NCBI GenBank assembly: GCA_024687205.1
Contig: JAILES010000063.1
Coordinates: 1 to 64,000 of the forward strand
Direction of reading: 5' to 3'
DNA: 64,000 nucleotides
Origin: Lachnospiraceae bacterium
Lineage (GTDB): Bacteria; Bacillota; Clostridia; Lachnospirales; Lachnospiraceae
In this document: positions 1 to 7,160 of the stretch, one piece after another
Layout of the letters: each line of letters begins with the position of its first letter
How positions within the stretch are numbered: position 1 is the stretch's first letter
Notes under the pieces: model-generated
Told to the model about the DNA's origin: nothing
What the model saw: the letters and a program-made list of their open reading frames with translations, nothing else
Database searches by the model: none
Position numbers and translations under genes: made by a program

Positions 1-786
1 AAATACAGATACGGACATAATGTGGAGCTGGGATATTTCGAGCAGCAGATGGCGAGATATGAAAGCAGCAAGACGGTATTTGATGAGTTTAAGGATGCTT
101 ATCCCACGCTTACCGATACCGCTGCCAGGAACATACTCGGAGGATTTTTGTTCACGGGTGACGATGTGTTCAAGGAACTCTCCATGCTTTCGGGAGGTGA
201 GAAAGTAAGACTCACCCTGGCCAAGATATTCCAGGAACGTCCCAATCTGCTGCTTCTCGACGAGCCCACCAATCATGTGGACATAGCCGGCAAAGAAGCA
301 CTGGAAGATATGATGCGTGATTTTAAGGGAACACTAATCTTTGTTTCCCATGACAGATATCTGGTGAGCAGAGTGGCCGATTCACTGCTGATATTTACGG
401 ACGGCGGAGTAGAATATTTTCCTTTCGATTACGAAGAATATATACGGAACAGAGGCAGGGAAAATCTTAAAAACGAGGAAGGCGTATGGCGTATAGGCAG
501 CCGTACCCAGGATGAGGCGCCTGCAGTAAAAGAGGATCGGCCGGAACGCGGAGCCAATCCGGGAAAAGAACGGGCAAAGCTGGAACGCAGATTTAAGCGC
601 CTTGAAGAACTCATGGCGGAATGCGATGAAAGGAAGGCAGAACTTTCCGCTGAGCTAGCGGCACCGGAAAATGCCAGCGATTTTGTGAAGCTGGGCGAGA
701 TACAGGCGGCCATTGACGAGCTGGACACAAAGGCAGCCGAATACATGGAAGAGTGGGCCGATATCGGAGAAAAACTCGAGGCATAA
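1..786 (+). CDS. ABC-F family ATPase, C-terminal part (5' end outside window)
   Basis: The reading frame is open from base 1 and ends at the TAA at 784-786, so the gene starts upstream and only its last 261 codons are seen. The visible part is the second nucleotide-binding domain of an ABC-F protein: the signature LSGGEKVRLTLAKI and the Walker B stretch LLLLDEPTNHVD are intact, including the catalytic Glu, followed by the H-loop segment FVSHDRYLVSR. ABC-F proteins act on the ribosome in the cytosol and have no membrane domain. The C-terminus carries a charged coiled coil (about residues 175-255 of the visible part), as in housekeeping Uup/YfmR/YdiF-type members rather than the resistance type found at 48885. 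Which housekeeping subfamily it belongs to cannot be decided without the N-terminal half. Confidence 0.93.
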   Translation, partial: KYRYGHNVELGYFEQQMARYESSKTVFDEFKDAYPTLTDTAARNILGGFLFTGDDVFKELSMLSGGEKVRLTLAKIFQERPNLLLLDEPTNHVDIAGKEALEDMMRDFKGTLIFVSHDRYLVSRVADSLLIFTDGGVEYFPFDYEEYIRNRGRENLKNEEGVWRIGSRTQDEAPAVKEDRPERGANPGKERAKLERRFKRLEELMAECDERKAELSAELAAPENASDFVKLGEIQAAIDELDTKAAEYMEEWADIGEKLEA

Positions 787-787
787 A

Positions 788-814
788 AAAAGAAAAGCAC
801 AGGGCTTTTCTTTT
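788..814. terminator. Bidirectional intrinsic terminator
   Basis: An 11-bp perfect stem (788-798 with 804-814) closes a 5-nt loop. The arms are A-rich on the left and T-rich on the right, so a U-tract follows the hairpin in both directions. It lies between the convergent ABC-F gene and the minus-strand tRNA gene and probably ends both transcripts. Confidence 0.75.
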
Positions 815-815
815 A

Positions 816-886
816 CAGGGGCGGAAGGAGTCGAACCCTCTTCAGCGGTTTTGGAGACCGACGTTAGACCGTTTAACTACGCCCCT
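816..886 (-). tRNA. tRNA-Trp (CCA anticodon)
   Basis: Read on the minus strand the 71 nt fold as a complete cloverleaf. The 7-bp acceptor stem is AGGGGCG/CGCCCCT, the D stem is GTTA/TAAC, the anticodon loop is CTCCAAA giving anticodon CCA, and the T arm has the GAGGG stem with a TTCGACT loop. The discriminator base is G, as expected for bacterial tRNA-Trp. The 3' CCA is not encoded. The outermost anticodon-stem pair (T-C) is mismatched, which is minor. Confidence 0.95.
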
Positions 887-902
887 AAACTCAACATGTG
901 AC

Positions 903-931
903 ATAATATCATACAGCGATTTAAAATGCAA
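903..931 (-). promoter_or_regulatory. Sigma-70 promoter of tRNA-Trp
   Basis: On the minus strand TTGCAT (926-931) and TATTAT (903-908) are separated by exactly 17 bp, a near-consensus principal-sigma promoter that ends about 16 bp before the mature tRNA 5' end. Confidence 0.75.
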
Positions 932-970
932 GCACATTTTATCCCTTACGCCGGGCAATGACACATCATG

Positions 971-999
971 TTGTCCTGCCCGGCTGTGCAGCGGATAAT
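971..999 (+). promoter_or_regulatory. Candidate promoter of the cysteine-synthase-like gene
   Basis: TTGTCC (971-976) and GATAAT (994-999) have a 17-bp spacer and lie about 38 bp before the start codon of the downstream gene. Match to consensus is moderate. Confidence 0.5.
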
Positions 1000-1036
1000 A
1001 GACGAAATGTGAAAATACTAAGAGAGGTATGTGAAA

Positions 1037-1963
1037 ATGATTTGTGATAATGTGCTGGAGGCGATAGGGCATACGCCGCTGATAAGGCTGAACAGGATGA
1101 ATAAGCCCGGAAATGCGGAAGTGCTGGTAAAGTTTGAGGGGCTTAATGTAGGAGGTTCGATCAAAACAAGGACTGCTTACAAGATGATAAAGAGTGCCGA
1201 GAAGCAGGGGAAGATAAAGGCAGACAGCATCATTGTGGAACCGACGAGCGGAAATCAGGGAATAGGGCTTGCTCTGGTCGGGGCAGTAAGAGGGTATAAG
1301 ACGATCATCATAATGCCGGATTCCGTCAGCGTGGAAAGAAGAAAGCTGGTGGAGCATTACGGAGCTGAAGTCATACTGGTGCATGATGACGGGGATATAG
1401 GAAAGTGCATAAAGGAGTGTGTGGATACGGCGCTTAAGATGCAGGAGGAGGACAGCAGGGTATTTGTACCGCAGCAGTTTGAAAATCCTGAGAATGTGTA
1501 TGCACATAAGTATCATACGGCGCTTGAGATACTCGAGCAGGCGGAGGGACAGATAGACGGTTTCTGCTCGGGTATAGGAACAGGCGGAACGATAACGGGT
1601 ATAGGCCAGACGCTTAAGAAACAGAACCCCGATATGCTGATATGGGCAGTGGAACCTGAAAATGCGGCAATACTTGCGGGAGGCACCGTGGGGACGCATC
1701 TGCAGATGGGAATAGGAGACGGGCTGATCCCGGGTATACTGGATACGGATATTTATGATGATATCTATATAGTTACGGATGATGAGGCGATAAGTACCGC
1801 TAAGAGACTGGCTGCCGAAGAGGGCATCATGTGCGGCATATCAAGCGGTACGAATGTTGCAGCAGCGCTTAAGCTGGCCGAGAAGCTGGGCGAGGGAAAG
1901 AGAGTGGTGACCATACTGCCGGATACGGCGGAAAGATATTTTTCAACACCGCTGTTTGAATAA
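1037..1963 (+). CDS. Cysteine synthase family PLP enzyme
   Basis: The 308-residue product has the cytosolic fold-type II PLP enzyme layout of O-acetylserine sulfhydrylases. It opens with a typical IGHTPLIRLNRM segment, has the Schiff-base lysine in GGSIKTRTAY (about residue 42), the substrate loop PTSGNQGIGLA and the phosphate-binding GIGTGGTITGIG. The family role is formation of cysteine from O-acetylserine and sulfide. Two motifs differ from classical CysK: KTRTA replaces KDRxA and TSGNQ replaces TSGNT, so another thiol or amine acceptor is possible. I chose ATG 1037 over the in-frame GTG at 1031 because GAGAGG at 1022-1027 then has a 9-nt spacing. The gene stands alone behind its own promoter; no sulfur or serine acetylation gene is adjacent. 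Confidence 0.88.
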   Translation: MICDNVLEAIGHTPLIRLNRMNKPGNAEVLVKFEGLNVGGSIKTRTAYKMIKSAEKQGKIKADSIIVEPTSGNQGIGLALVGAVRGYKTIIIMPDSVSVERRKLVEHYGAEVILVHDDGDIGKCIKECVDTALKMQEEDSRVFVPQQFENPENVYAHKYHTALEILEQAEGQIDGFCSGIGTGGTITGIGQTLKKQNPDMLIWAVEPENAAILAGGTVGTHLQMGIGDGLIPGILDTDIYDDIYIVTDDEAISTAKRLAAEEGIMCGISSGTNVAAALKLAEKLGEGKRVVTILPDTAERYFSTPLFE

Positions 1964-2000
1964 ATGAGCGGTCATAAGATCAGATAACGGAGGGAAAGAT

Positions 2001-2366
2001 ATGTCAAAAGAAGATATCGTAGAAGAACTGTTTGAGGATGAGGAGAAAAGGGAGATATTTGTCCATACGGATGAGGATGTGGACGAAAAACTCGCTAAGA
2101 CCGCTGAAATGAAGGAGGCTCAGAAGAAAGAGCTCGGAGAGATACGAGACAGACTTGCTGCCCTCAGAGATGCACTCAAAAATGAAGCGGATATGTATGC
2201 CGATGTCTATGAGGAACTGCTGCCTGCGCAGCAGCTGAAAGAAGGCGGCAGCGGTGAAAAAGTAACACTCATGAATGCTGAGCTTTCGGATATGGCTGAG
2301 GATGCGGAGAAGCTGGTTGATGTTATTTCGGATATGATCATTATCAGATACAGCGGACTGGGATAG
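2001..2366 (+). CDS. Small acidic coiled-coil protein, unknown function
   Basis: This 121-residue protein is highly charged and predicted to be mostly helical, with Glu/Lys/Leu heptad-like stretches between about residues 25 and 60 (EAQKKELGEIRDRLAALRD). It has no signal peptide, membrane segment, Cys pair or recognisable catalytic motif, so it is probably cytosolic and possibly oligomeric. A good ribosome site (GGAGGG) precedes ATG 2001. It lies 37 bp after the cysteine-synthase-like gene in the same direction and may be co-transcribed with it, but nothing in its sequence connects it to that enzyme. I do not recognise the family. Confidence 0.75.
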   Translation: MSKEDIVEELFEDEEKREIFVHTDEDVDEKLAKTAEMKEAQKKELGEIRDRLAALRDALKNEADMYADVYEELLPAQQLKEGGSGEKVTLMNAELSDMAEDAEKLVDVISDMIIIRYSGLG

Positions 2367-2398
2367 AGTGCAGCTCCGCCGGGATGAGGCATTTATGC

Positions 2399-2577
2399 AA
2401 AAAACCGGATATCGGTTTAACGCATCTTGACTCCTAGCTAAGCTAGGTGGGCGACCGCAGACACTGCATCTGCCTTCCACTGAATACTGCTGAGGCCTGA
2501 CATCCGCAGGACGATATAGGAATCCCGTTTAAAGTACTGTAGGCTCAAAAAAACGAAAAACCTTAGTGATATCCGGT
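2399..2577 (-). ncRNA. ssrS: Probable 6S RNA
   Basis: About 179 nt on the minus strand lie between a consensus promoter and a hairpin with a T6 tail, and contain no plausible gene. The two ends pair through CCGGATATC/GATATCCGG (2405-2413 with 2568-2576), giving the long closing stem expected for 6S RNA. The 3' half has the sequence ACCTAGC-TTA-GCTAGG-AGTCAAG, which resembles the small hairpin in the 3' strand of the 6S central bubble in other bacteria, and an apical hairpin CCTG/CAGG sits at 2496-2510. 6S RNA mimics an open promoter and sequesters sigma-70 RNA polymerase in stationary phase. Identification rests on size, architecture and remembered motif similarity; a covariance search was not possible. 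Confidence 0.72.
2402..2418 (-). terminator. Terminator hairpin of the 6S-like RNA
   Basis: AAACCG/CGGTTT arms (2402-2407 and 2413-2418) with a 5-nt loop are followed on the minus strand by a run of T (2404-2399). Part of the 3' arm is also the 3' strand of the closing stem of the RNA, so the two pairings are alternatives. Confidence 0.65.
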
Positions 2578-2583
2578 GATTAT

Positions 2584-2612
2584 ATTATACTAAATGGCGG
2601 CAGGTTTTGCAA
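2584..2612 (-). promoter_or_regulatory. Consensus promoter of the 6S-like RNA
   Basis: On the minus strand TTGCAA (2607-2612) and TATAAT (2584-2589) have a 17-bp spacer. The expected first transcribed base is an A at about 2577, exactly where the closing stem begins. Confidence 0.85.
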
Positions 2613-2642
2613 TTGAAATCATCCTGTTTCGGGGGATATAAA
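2613..2642 (+). promoter_or_regulatory. Promoter facing the membrane-anchored protein gene
   Basis: TTGAAA (2613-2618) and TATAAA (2637-2642) have an 18-bp spacer and point to the gene starting at 2687. The -35 element directly abuts the -35 element of the minus-strand 6S-like RNA promoter. Confidence 0.55.
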
Positions 2643-2686
2643 AGATATGAGCGGATACGTAAGTGCAGGGACTAAGGAGGGATAAT

Positions 2687-3706
2687 ATGGAACCAAACGA
2701 GTATACGATGGGAAACAGCACATACACTCAGAGCCACCCTAATGCTTATACCGGGGGAGGTGGCTTTCCCGCTGATAATGCGGCTGCCGGGGAAGTACAG
2801 GACCGGATGGAGATAAAGAATCTTCTGAAGAAGGGGAATGCGCTCAGGATAGCAACGCTTGTGGCCGTGGTACTGTTCGGAACCACTGCCGTTCTTCTGC
2901 AGTTTAAGAATGCTTATGACATCGATCAGATCAGGGAGAGTGTTAAGCAGACTTATTATAATGTCAGCAATGTATCAAGGGATGTAAAAGATATCGCCAA
3001 TGATGTATACGATATCATGGAGCAGGGCTGTAACGGAAGTGCTGCACAGGGAGCAACGGAGCCGGTCGAACCGATCCCCTTCGATCCGGGACTGACGGTA
3101 GATAAACCGGCGATCTATTTATATCCCGAAGAAGACAATGAAAAGATACAGCTTAAGCTTTCGCTGTACAGAACGGATATGCTCTCGACCTGGCCCGAAC
3201 CGGATGCGACCTACGGTTATGAATATTACTGGAATGTATATGCGGACAGGGACGGCACCATACGTGATATGAAAAATGATGAGTACTCCTATATCTTCTG
3301 GGAGGCAACGGACCACGGTATACATGATTTCTCGAAAGCCTTCTGCGTCGCGGGAGAGGATACCGCGGATTTCCTGAAAGAGAAGCTGGCAGAGATAGGG
3401 CTTGATTCAAGAGAAGCCAATGATTTTATAGTATACTGGCTGCCCAGAATGCAGGATAACGCATACAATCTGATCACTTTTGAAGGTCTGGTCAGTGATG
3501 ATGCATATAACAGCTTCTACGGGCTGGAGGTGACGGATTCCGACGGAAATGCCGCCGATTCAGTACTCCGCGTACTTATGGTGTGGAAGAGCGTTGACTC
3601 TTATACCGAGACAGAGCCGCAGAGTTTTGAAAAGTTTGAAAGGAACGGCTTCACCGTAGTCGAATGGGGCGGAGTCGAACTCGAAGATGAAGCTGTGAAA
3701 GATTGA
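2687..3706 (+). CDS. Membrane-anchored protein with a KPAIYLYP-type extracellular domain
   Basis: The 339-residue product has a polar N-terminus of about 50 residues, one hydrophobic segment (about 52-73, LRIATLVAVVLFGTTAVLL) and a long C-terminal domain opening with DKPAIYLYPEE near residue 139. That phrase, with later FWEATD and EANDFIVYWLPRM, marks a conserved domain I remember from many uncharacterised secreted or anchored Clostridia proteins; its function is not known to me. Topology is probably N-terminus in, C-terminal domain out. I chose ATG 2687, preceded by AAGGAGGG, rather than the upstream in-frame GTG at 2663. The gene is followed immediately by the hybrid kinase gene, but that has its own promoter inside this gene's stop codon. 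Confidence 0.8.
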   Translation: MEPNEYTMGNSTYTQSHPNAYTGGGGFPADNAAAGEVQDRMEIKNLLKKGNALRIATLVAVVLFGTTAVLLQFKNAYDIDQIRESVKQTYYNVSNVSRDVKDIANDVYDIMEQGCNGSAAQGATEPVEPIPFDPGLTVDKPAIYLYPEEDNEKIQLKLSLYRTDMLSTWPEPDATYGYEYYWNVYADRDGTIRDMKNDEYSYIFWEATDHGIHDFSKAFCVAGEDTADFLKEKLAEIGLDSREANDFIVYWLPRMQDNAYNLITFEGLVSDDAYNSFYGLEVTDSDGNAADSVLRVLMVWKSVDSYTETEPQSFEKFERNGFTVVEWGGVELEDEAVKD

Positions 3707-3731
3707 AAGCCTGCTGCTTAATTGATATAAT
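3703..3731 (+). promoter_or_regulatory. Promoter of the hybrid sensor kinase
   Basis: TTGAAA (3703-3708), overlapping the TGA stop of the upstream gene, and TATAAT (3726-3731) are separated by 17 bp. The predicted start of transcription is close to 3738, which excludes the GTG at 3738 as a normal start codon and supports ATG 3774. Confidence 0.75.
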
Positions 3732-3773
3732 ATCAGAGTGTTTCAGTTTAAGAAACAGGATGGAACGTTATAT

Positions 3774-6572
3774 ATGGATCTGTCAGTATACAGGATCTTG
3801 GTGGTAATAGGAATACTGGTGCTGCCTGCGACCATGGTGATCATAAACAGGCAGGAGCGGAGCTCGTTGCAAAAAGGGCTTAATTTTATTGCATCGGCGG
3901 CTATCGTTGCGATTTACGGAGCGTGGAACGGTCTGTTCCCGCAGGGAGCGGGACCGGGGACGGCCGCGGGACTGGAGGTGCTCGGTGCCTGCTGGTTTAT
4001 TATCGCCCTCGTCTTCTTTTCGGTTAAAGCCTGCGGTGCCAGGATGCCGAAGATAATTTCCCTGCCCGTGCTGGTCTATGGTTTTCTTCATACATTTCTG
4101 GTATTTTGGGCGGACTGGCTGGCACTTGATTTTGTCAGTGTCTCCATCCCGGAGGGGGAAGTATTCTATCAATATGCTTTCGGCCCGCTTTACTTTGCGG
4201 ATCTCATCGTGTGTTCGCTTGTGGGTCTTCTGGGAGCTTACGTCACTTATCTCAATTACAGGAACACGATACCTGTTGCCAATAAGGGCATGAGGTATCT
4301 GGCATTCGTGCAGCTGATCAGCGTGGTCGGACTCTGGGTGGGAACGATCAGCGCAGGCGGCGTGCCCTACAGCCTGCTTCCGTTCATCATCCTTTTCTGC
4401 TGGCTGATGGTATTTGTCATAGTCTATGCTTTCAGGATGTTCGATTCCATGCTGATGGCCAGGGACGATATCATAGAGACCCTGGAAGAGGGCTTCGTCG
4501 TTATAGATGCATTGAACCGTATACTTTTCATAAATGAAAAAGCCAGGAATATCTTTCCGGAACTTAATTACGAGGCCAGCCGGGAAGTGACGGTGGATAA
4601 GCTCAAAAAGAGTGACAGGCAGGAGATAGAGGTAAGGGGGAGCATCTATCAGATAAATCTTGTTCCTTTTTACGATAAGCAGATCTACAAGGGCACGACT
4701 ATCTGGATATATGATAAGACAGAGGAACATGATTTCACAAACAAGCTGATAGAACTGAAGGAAGAGGCGGAAAAGGCCAATCAGGCGAAGTCGGTATTCC
4801 TTGCCAACATGAGCCATGAGATACGTACGCCCATGAATGCCATCATAGGTATGACGGAGCTGATCCTCAACGATAACATAAACAGCAACGTTGAGGAGAA
4901 TGCCAACAACATACGCAATGCAAGCAACACGCTGCTTTCGATCATCAACAGTATCCTGGACTTTTCAAAGATAGAGACCGGTAAAGCGGAATCGGTCGAG
5001 GCGGAGTATAATTTCGGTATAGTGCTTAAGGATATAAGCAACATGATAAGCATGAAGCTGGCCGATAAGAACGTGGAGCTGATAGTACATGTCGACGAGA
5101 CCATGCCAAAGACACTTAAGGGCGATGAAACGCATGTAAGGCAGATACTCACCAACGTCCTGGACAATGCCGTAAAATATACCGGACGCGGATACATAAG
5201 GGTAAATGCGGGCTGGGAAAAACAGGATGAAGATGCACATATCTTTATCTCCATAGAGGATACCGGAAGCGGTATAAGAAAAGAGAGTCTGGAAACACTC
5301 TTTGACAGCTTCCAGCGGGCGGATATGATAAAGAACCGTACCATAGAGGGAACGGGACTGGGCCTGGCCATCTGCAAGAGACTGCTCGAGAGCATGGGCG
5401 GAGGTATCTCCGTCGAGAGTACCTACGGCATCGGAAGCGTTTTCTCCTTTGATTTTTTCCAGAAGATAAGCGATGAGACACCCATGGGCAATTATGACTA
5501 TCTGGAGCTTCCGCAGTCATCGCCGCATGATAAGAAGAGCTTTATCGCGCCGCTTGCAAAGATACTTGTGGTGGATGATAACATTACGAACATCAAAGTG
5601 GCGCAGGGCATACTTTCGCTTTACCAGGTGCGCGTGGATACCGCGATGAGCGGAAAGGAATGTCTGAAAAAACTGGAAAACAACAATTACCACTGTGTGC
5701 TGATGGACCAGATGATGCCCGAGATGGACGGTATAGAAACTACGGCGCTGATAAGGAAACACAGCGATGTAAGGATAAGGAACATACCGGTAATAGCGCT
5801 TACCGCAAATGCGATAAGCGGGACCAGGGAAATGTTTCTGCAGAACGGTTTTCAGGAATACATCTCAAAGCCCATTGCGCTATCGGCGATAGAGGCGGTG
5901 CTCAAAAAATTCCTGCCGGCGGATATCATCCATTACGTTGACAAAGAGGATAAGGATACGGATTACAGCAATGTTTCCATCTTCCTTCCCGGAGTTGATG
6001 TGGAAAAGGGACTGGCAAATTACGGGAACGACATGGGCAGATATCTTCAGATACTCAAGTATATCTGCGACGACGGCCCGGGACATATACGCAGGATAAA
6101 GGACTGTCTGGTTTCGGAAAATTACAGGCAGTATGTTTATGAAGTACATGCTCTGAAAGGTCTGATGGCCGGGATAGGCGCTGACTCGCTGTCTGAACTG
6201 GCGCGTATGCAGGAATACGCGGCAAGGGACGGAAAACATCAGGCTATAACAAGAGAAGGCGGACTGCTGGTAGAGCGCTACGAAAACATACTCGGAGAGA
6301 TAAAGCATGCGCTGGAGGAGATAGGAATGTATCGCGAGGAGACTGCAGAGCTGCGCCAGGAAGAACTGACCTGGGAAGAATTCTCCGGTATGCTCAAATC
6401 CCTGCAGAGCAGCCTGGACCTCCTGGAACAGTCAGAGGCGGAGAGAAAGGTGGACAACCTGCTTACCTACAGGCTTGATCCGGGTCTGCGCAGGCAGCTG
6501 CTGGAAGTGAAGAGATCGATAGGTGATTTTGAATATGATGAGGCAATGGAACTGATATCACAGATTCTGTGA
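3774..6572 (+). CDS. Hybrid sensor histidine kinase with receiver and HPt domains
   Basis: This 932-residue inner-membrane phosphorelay protein starts with about seven hydrophobic segments (residues 1-210), resembling the 7TM N-terminal region of some histidine kinases, then a PAS-like region (about 220-320). The kinase core has the H-box [16 protein letters not shown] with His at residue 348, an N-box ([10 protein letters not shown]), DTGSGI and [11 protein letters not shown] receiver domain follows (KILVVDDN, phosphoacceptor Asp near residue 645 in [10 protein letters not shown]), then an HPt-like region with His near 792 ([12 protein letters not shown]). All phosphotransfer residues are present, so an internal His-Asp-His relay is plausible. 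The final output regulator is not encoded next door. The signal is unknown. The in-frame GTG at 3738 is rejected because transcription probably begins there. Confidence 0.93.
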   Translation: MDLSVYRILVVIGILVLPATMVIINRQERSSLQKGLNFIASAAIVAIYGAWNGLFPQGAGPGTAAGLEVLGACWFIIALVFFSVKACGARMPKIISLPVLVYGFLHTFLVFWADWLALDFVSVSIPEGEVFYQYAFGPLYFADLIVCSLVGLLGAYVTYLNYRNTIPVANKGMRYLAFVQLISVVGLWVGTISAGGVPYSLLPFIILFCWLMVFVIVYAFRMFDSMLMARDDIIETLEEGFVVIDALNRILFINEKARNIFPELNYEASREVTVDKLKKSDRQEIEVRGSIYQINLVPFYDKQIYKGTTIWIYDKTEEHDFTNKLIELKEEAEKANQAKSVFLANMSHEIRTPMNAIIGMTELILNDNINSNVEENANNIRNASNTLLSIINSILDFSKIETGKAESVEAEYNFGIVLKDISNMISMKLADKNVELIVHVDETMPKTLKGDETHVRQILTNVLDNAVKYTGRGYIRVNAGWEKQDEDAHIFISIEDTGSGIRKESLETLFDSFQRADMIKNRTIEGTGLGLAICKRLLESMGGGISVESTYGIGSVFSFDFFQKISDETPMGNYDYLELPQSSPHDKKSFIAPLAKILVVDDNITNIKVAQGILSLYQVRVDTAMSGKECLKKLENNNYHCVLMDQMMPEMDGIETTALIRKHSDVRIRNIPVIALTANAISGTREMFLQNGFQEYISKPIALSAIEAVLKKFLPADIIHYVDKEDKDTDYSNVSIFLPGVDVEKGLANYGNDMGRYLQILKYICDDGPGHIRRIKDCLVSENYRQYVYEVHALKGLMAGIGADSLSELARMQEYAARDGKHQAITREGGLLVERYENILGEIKHALEEIGMYREETAELRQEELTWEEFSGMLKSLQSSLDLLEQSEAERKVDNLLTYRLDPGLRRQLLEVKRSIGDFEYDEAMELISQIL

Positions 6573-6598
6573 TAAGATAAGGCGGGAGGTGAACGGAT

Positions 6599-7051
6599 AT
6601 GCCGGATATGAAAGCGGGCATCAGCGAAAAGATAGAAAAATATAAAGATGATGTGAAGGAACTCTCCAGATATCTTGATTATTTAAAGAGCAGGAGAGGG
6701 ACGATGGCCGGAGACTTTACCGATCCCGGTGACGGAAAGAGAACGACGATACTCGTGCCGACATATGACTCCGGTCTGCTCAGTTTTATAAAGAGTGCGG
6801 AGAAGACCGCTTTTATAGACCGTAATTATGTCTATGTGCTCAAAAGGTATAACCTGCGCACGGCAGAGGATGAACTGAAACAGATAGAGCGCACCCAGAT
6901 AATGGAAATAGAAGTATTGGGGGCGATACTGTCAAAGTATGTGCTCAAGGGACGGACGCAGGCAAAGATGTGGACGGAAGGAGTGAAGAACGGGGTGATG
7001 TATGCCGCGGTGCTGAAGATGAAGGAGCTGATCGAGTTCTGGAGTTACTGA
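6599..7051 (+). CDS. Hypothetical protein downstream of the hybrid kinase
   Basis: This 150-residue protein is charged, mostly helical by eye, and lacks a signal peptide or membrane segment. The N-terminal 35 residues and the stretch LRTAEDELKQIERTQIMEIEVLGAI look like amphipathic helices. A strong GGGAGGT site precedes ATG 6599, only 26 bp after the kinase stop, so the two genes are probably one transcript and the product may be a partner or accessory factor of that relay. I recognise no family and no catalytic motif. Confidence 0.7.
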   Translation: MPDMKAGISEKIEKYKDDVKELSRYLDYLKSRRGTMAGDFTDPGDGKRTTILVPTYDSGLLSFIKSAEKTAFIDRNYVYVLKRYNLRTAEDELKQIERTQIMEIEVLGAILSKYVLKGRTQAKMWTEGVKNGVMYAAVLKMKELIEFWSY

Positions 7052-7078
7052 TCCGTAAGCGGTAAATGAGCAGAGATA

Positions 7079-7107
7079 TGGACAGAAAGGGGAATTTCGG
7101 GTATAAT
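7079..7107 (+). promoter_or_regulatory. Promoter of purL and the downstream macrocluster
   Basis: TGGACA (7079-7084) and TATAAT (7102-7107) are spaced by 17 bp, 54 bp before the purL start. I looked for a purine riboswitch in the leader and saw none; it is too short. Confidence 0.7.
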
Positions 7108-7160
7108 AACAGTTTGCTAACGTAGCTTTTAAATATTTTTACAGTTAAGAAAGGATGGCC

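Noticed and set aside
842..1699. Minus-strand frame of 285 codons across tRNA-Trp and the cysteine-synthase-like gene
   Set aside because: It covers a tRNA gene and is antisense to a clear PLP enzyme; composition is shadow-like.
7108..7160. Possible purine riboswitch before purL
   Set aside because: The leader is too short and lacks the conserved junction sequences.
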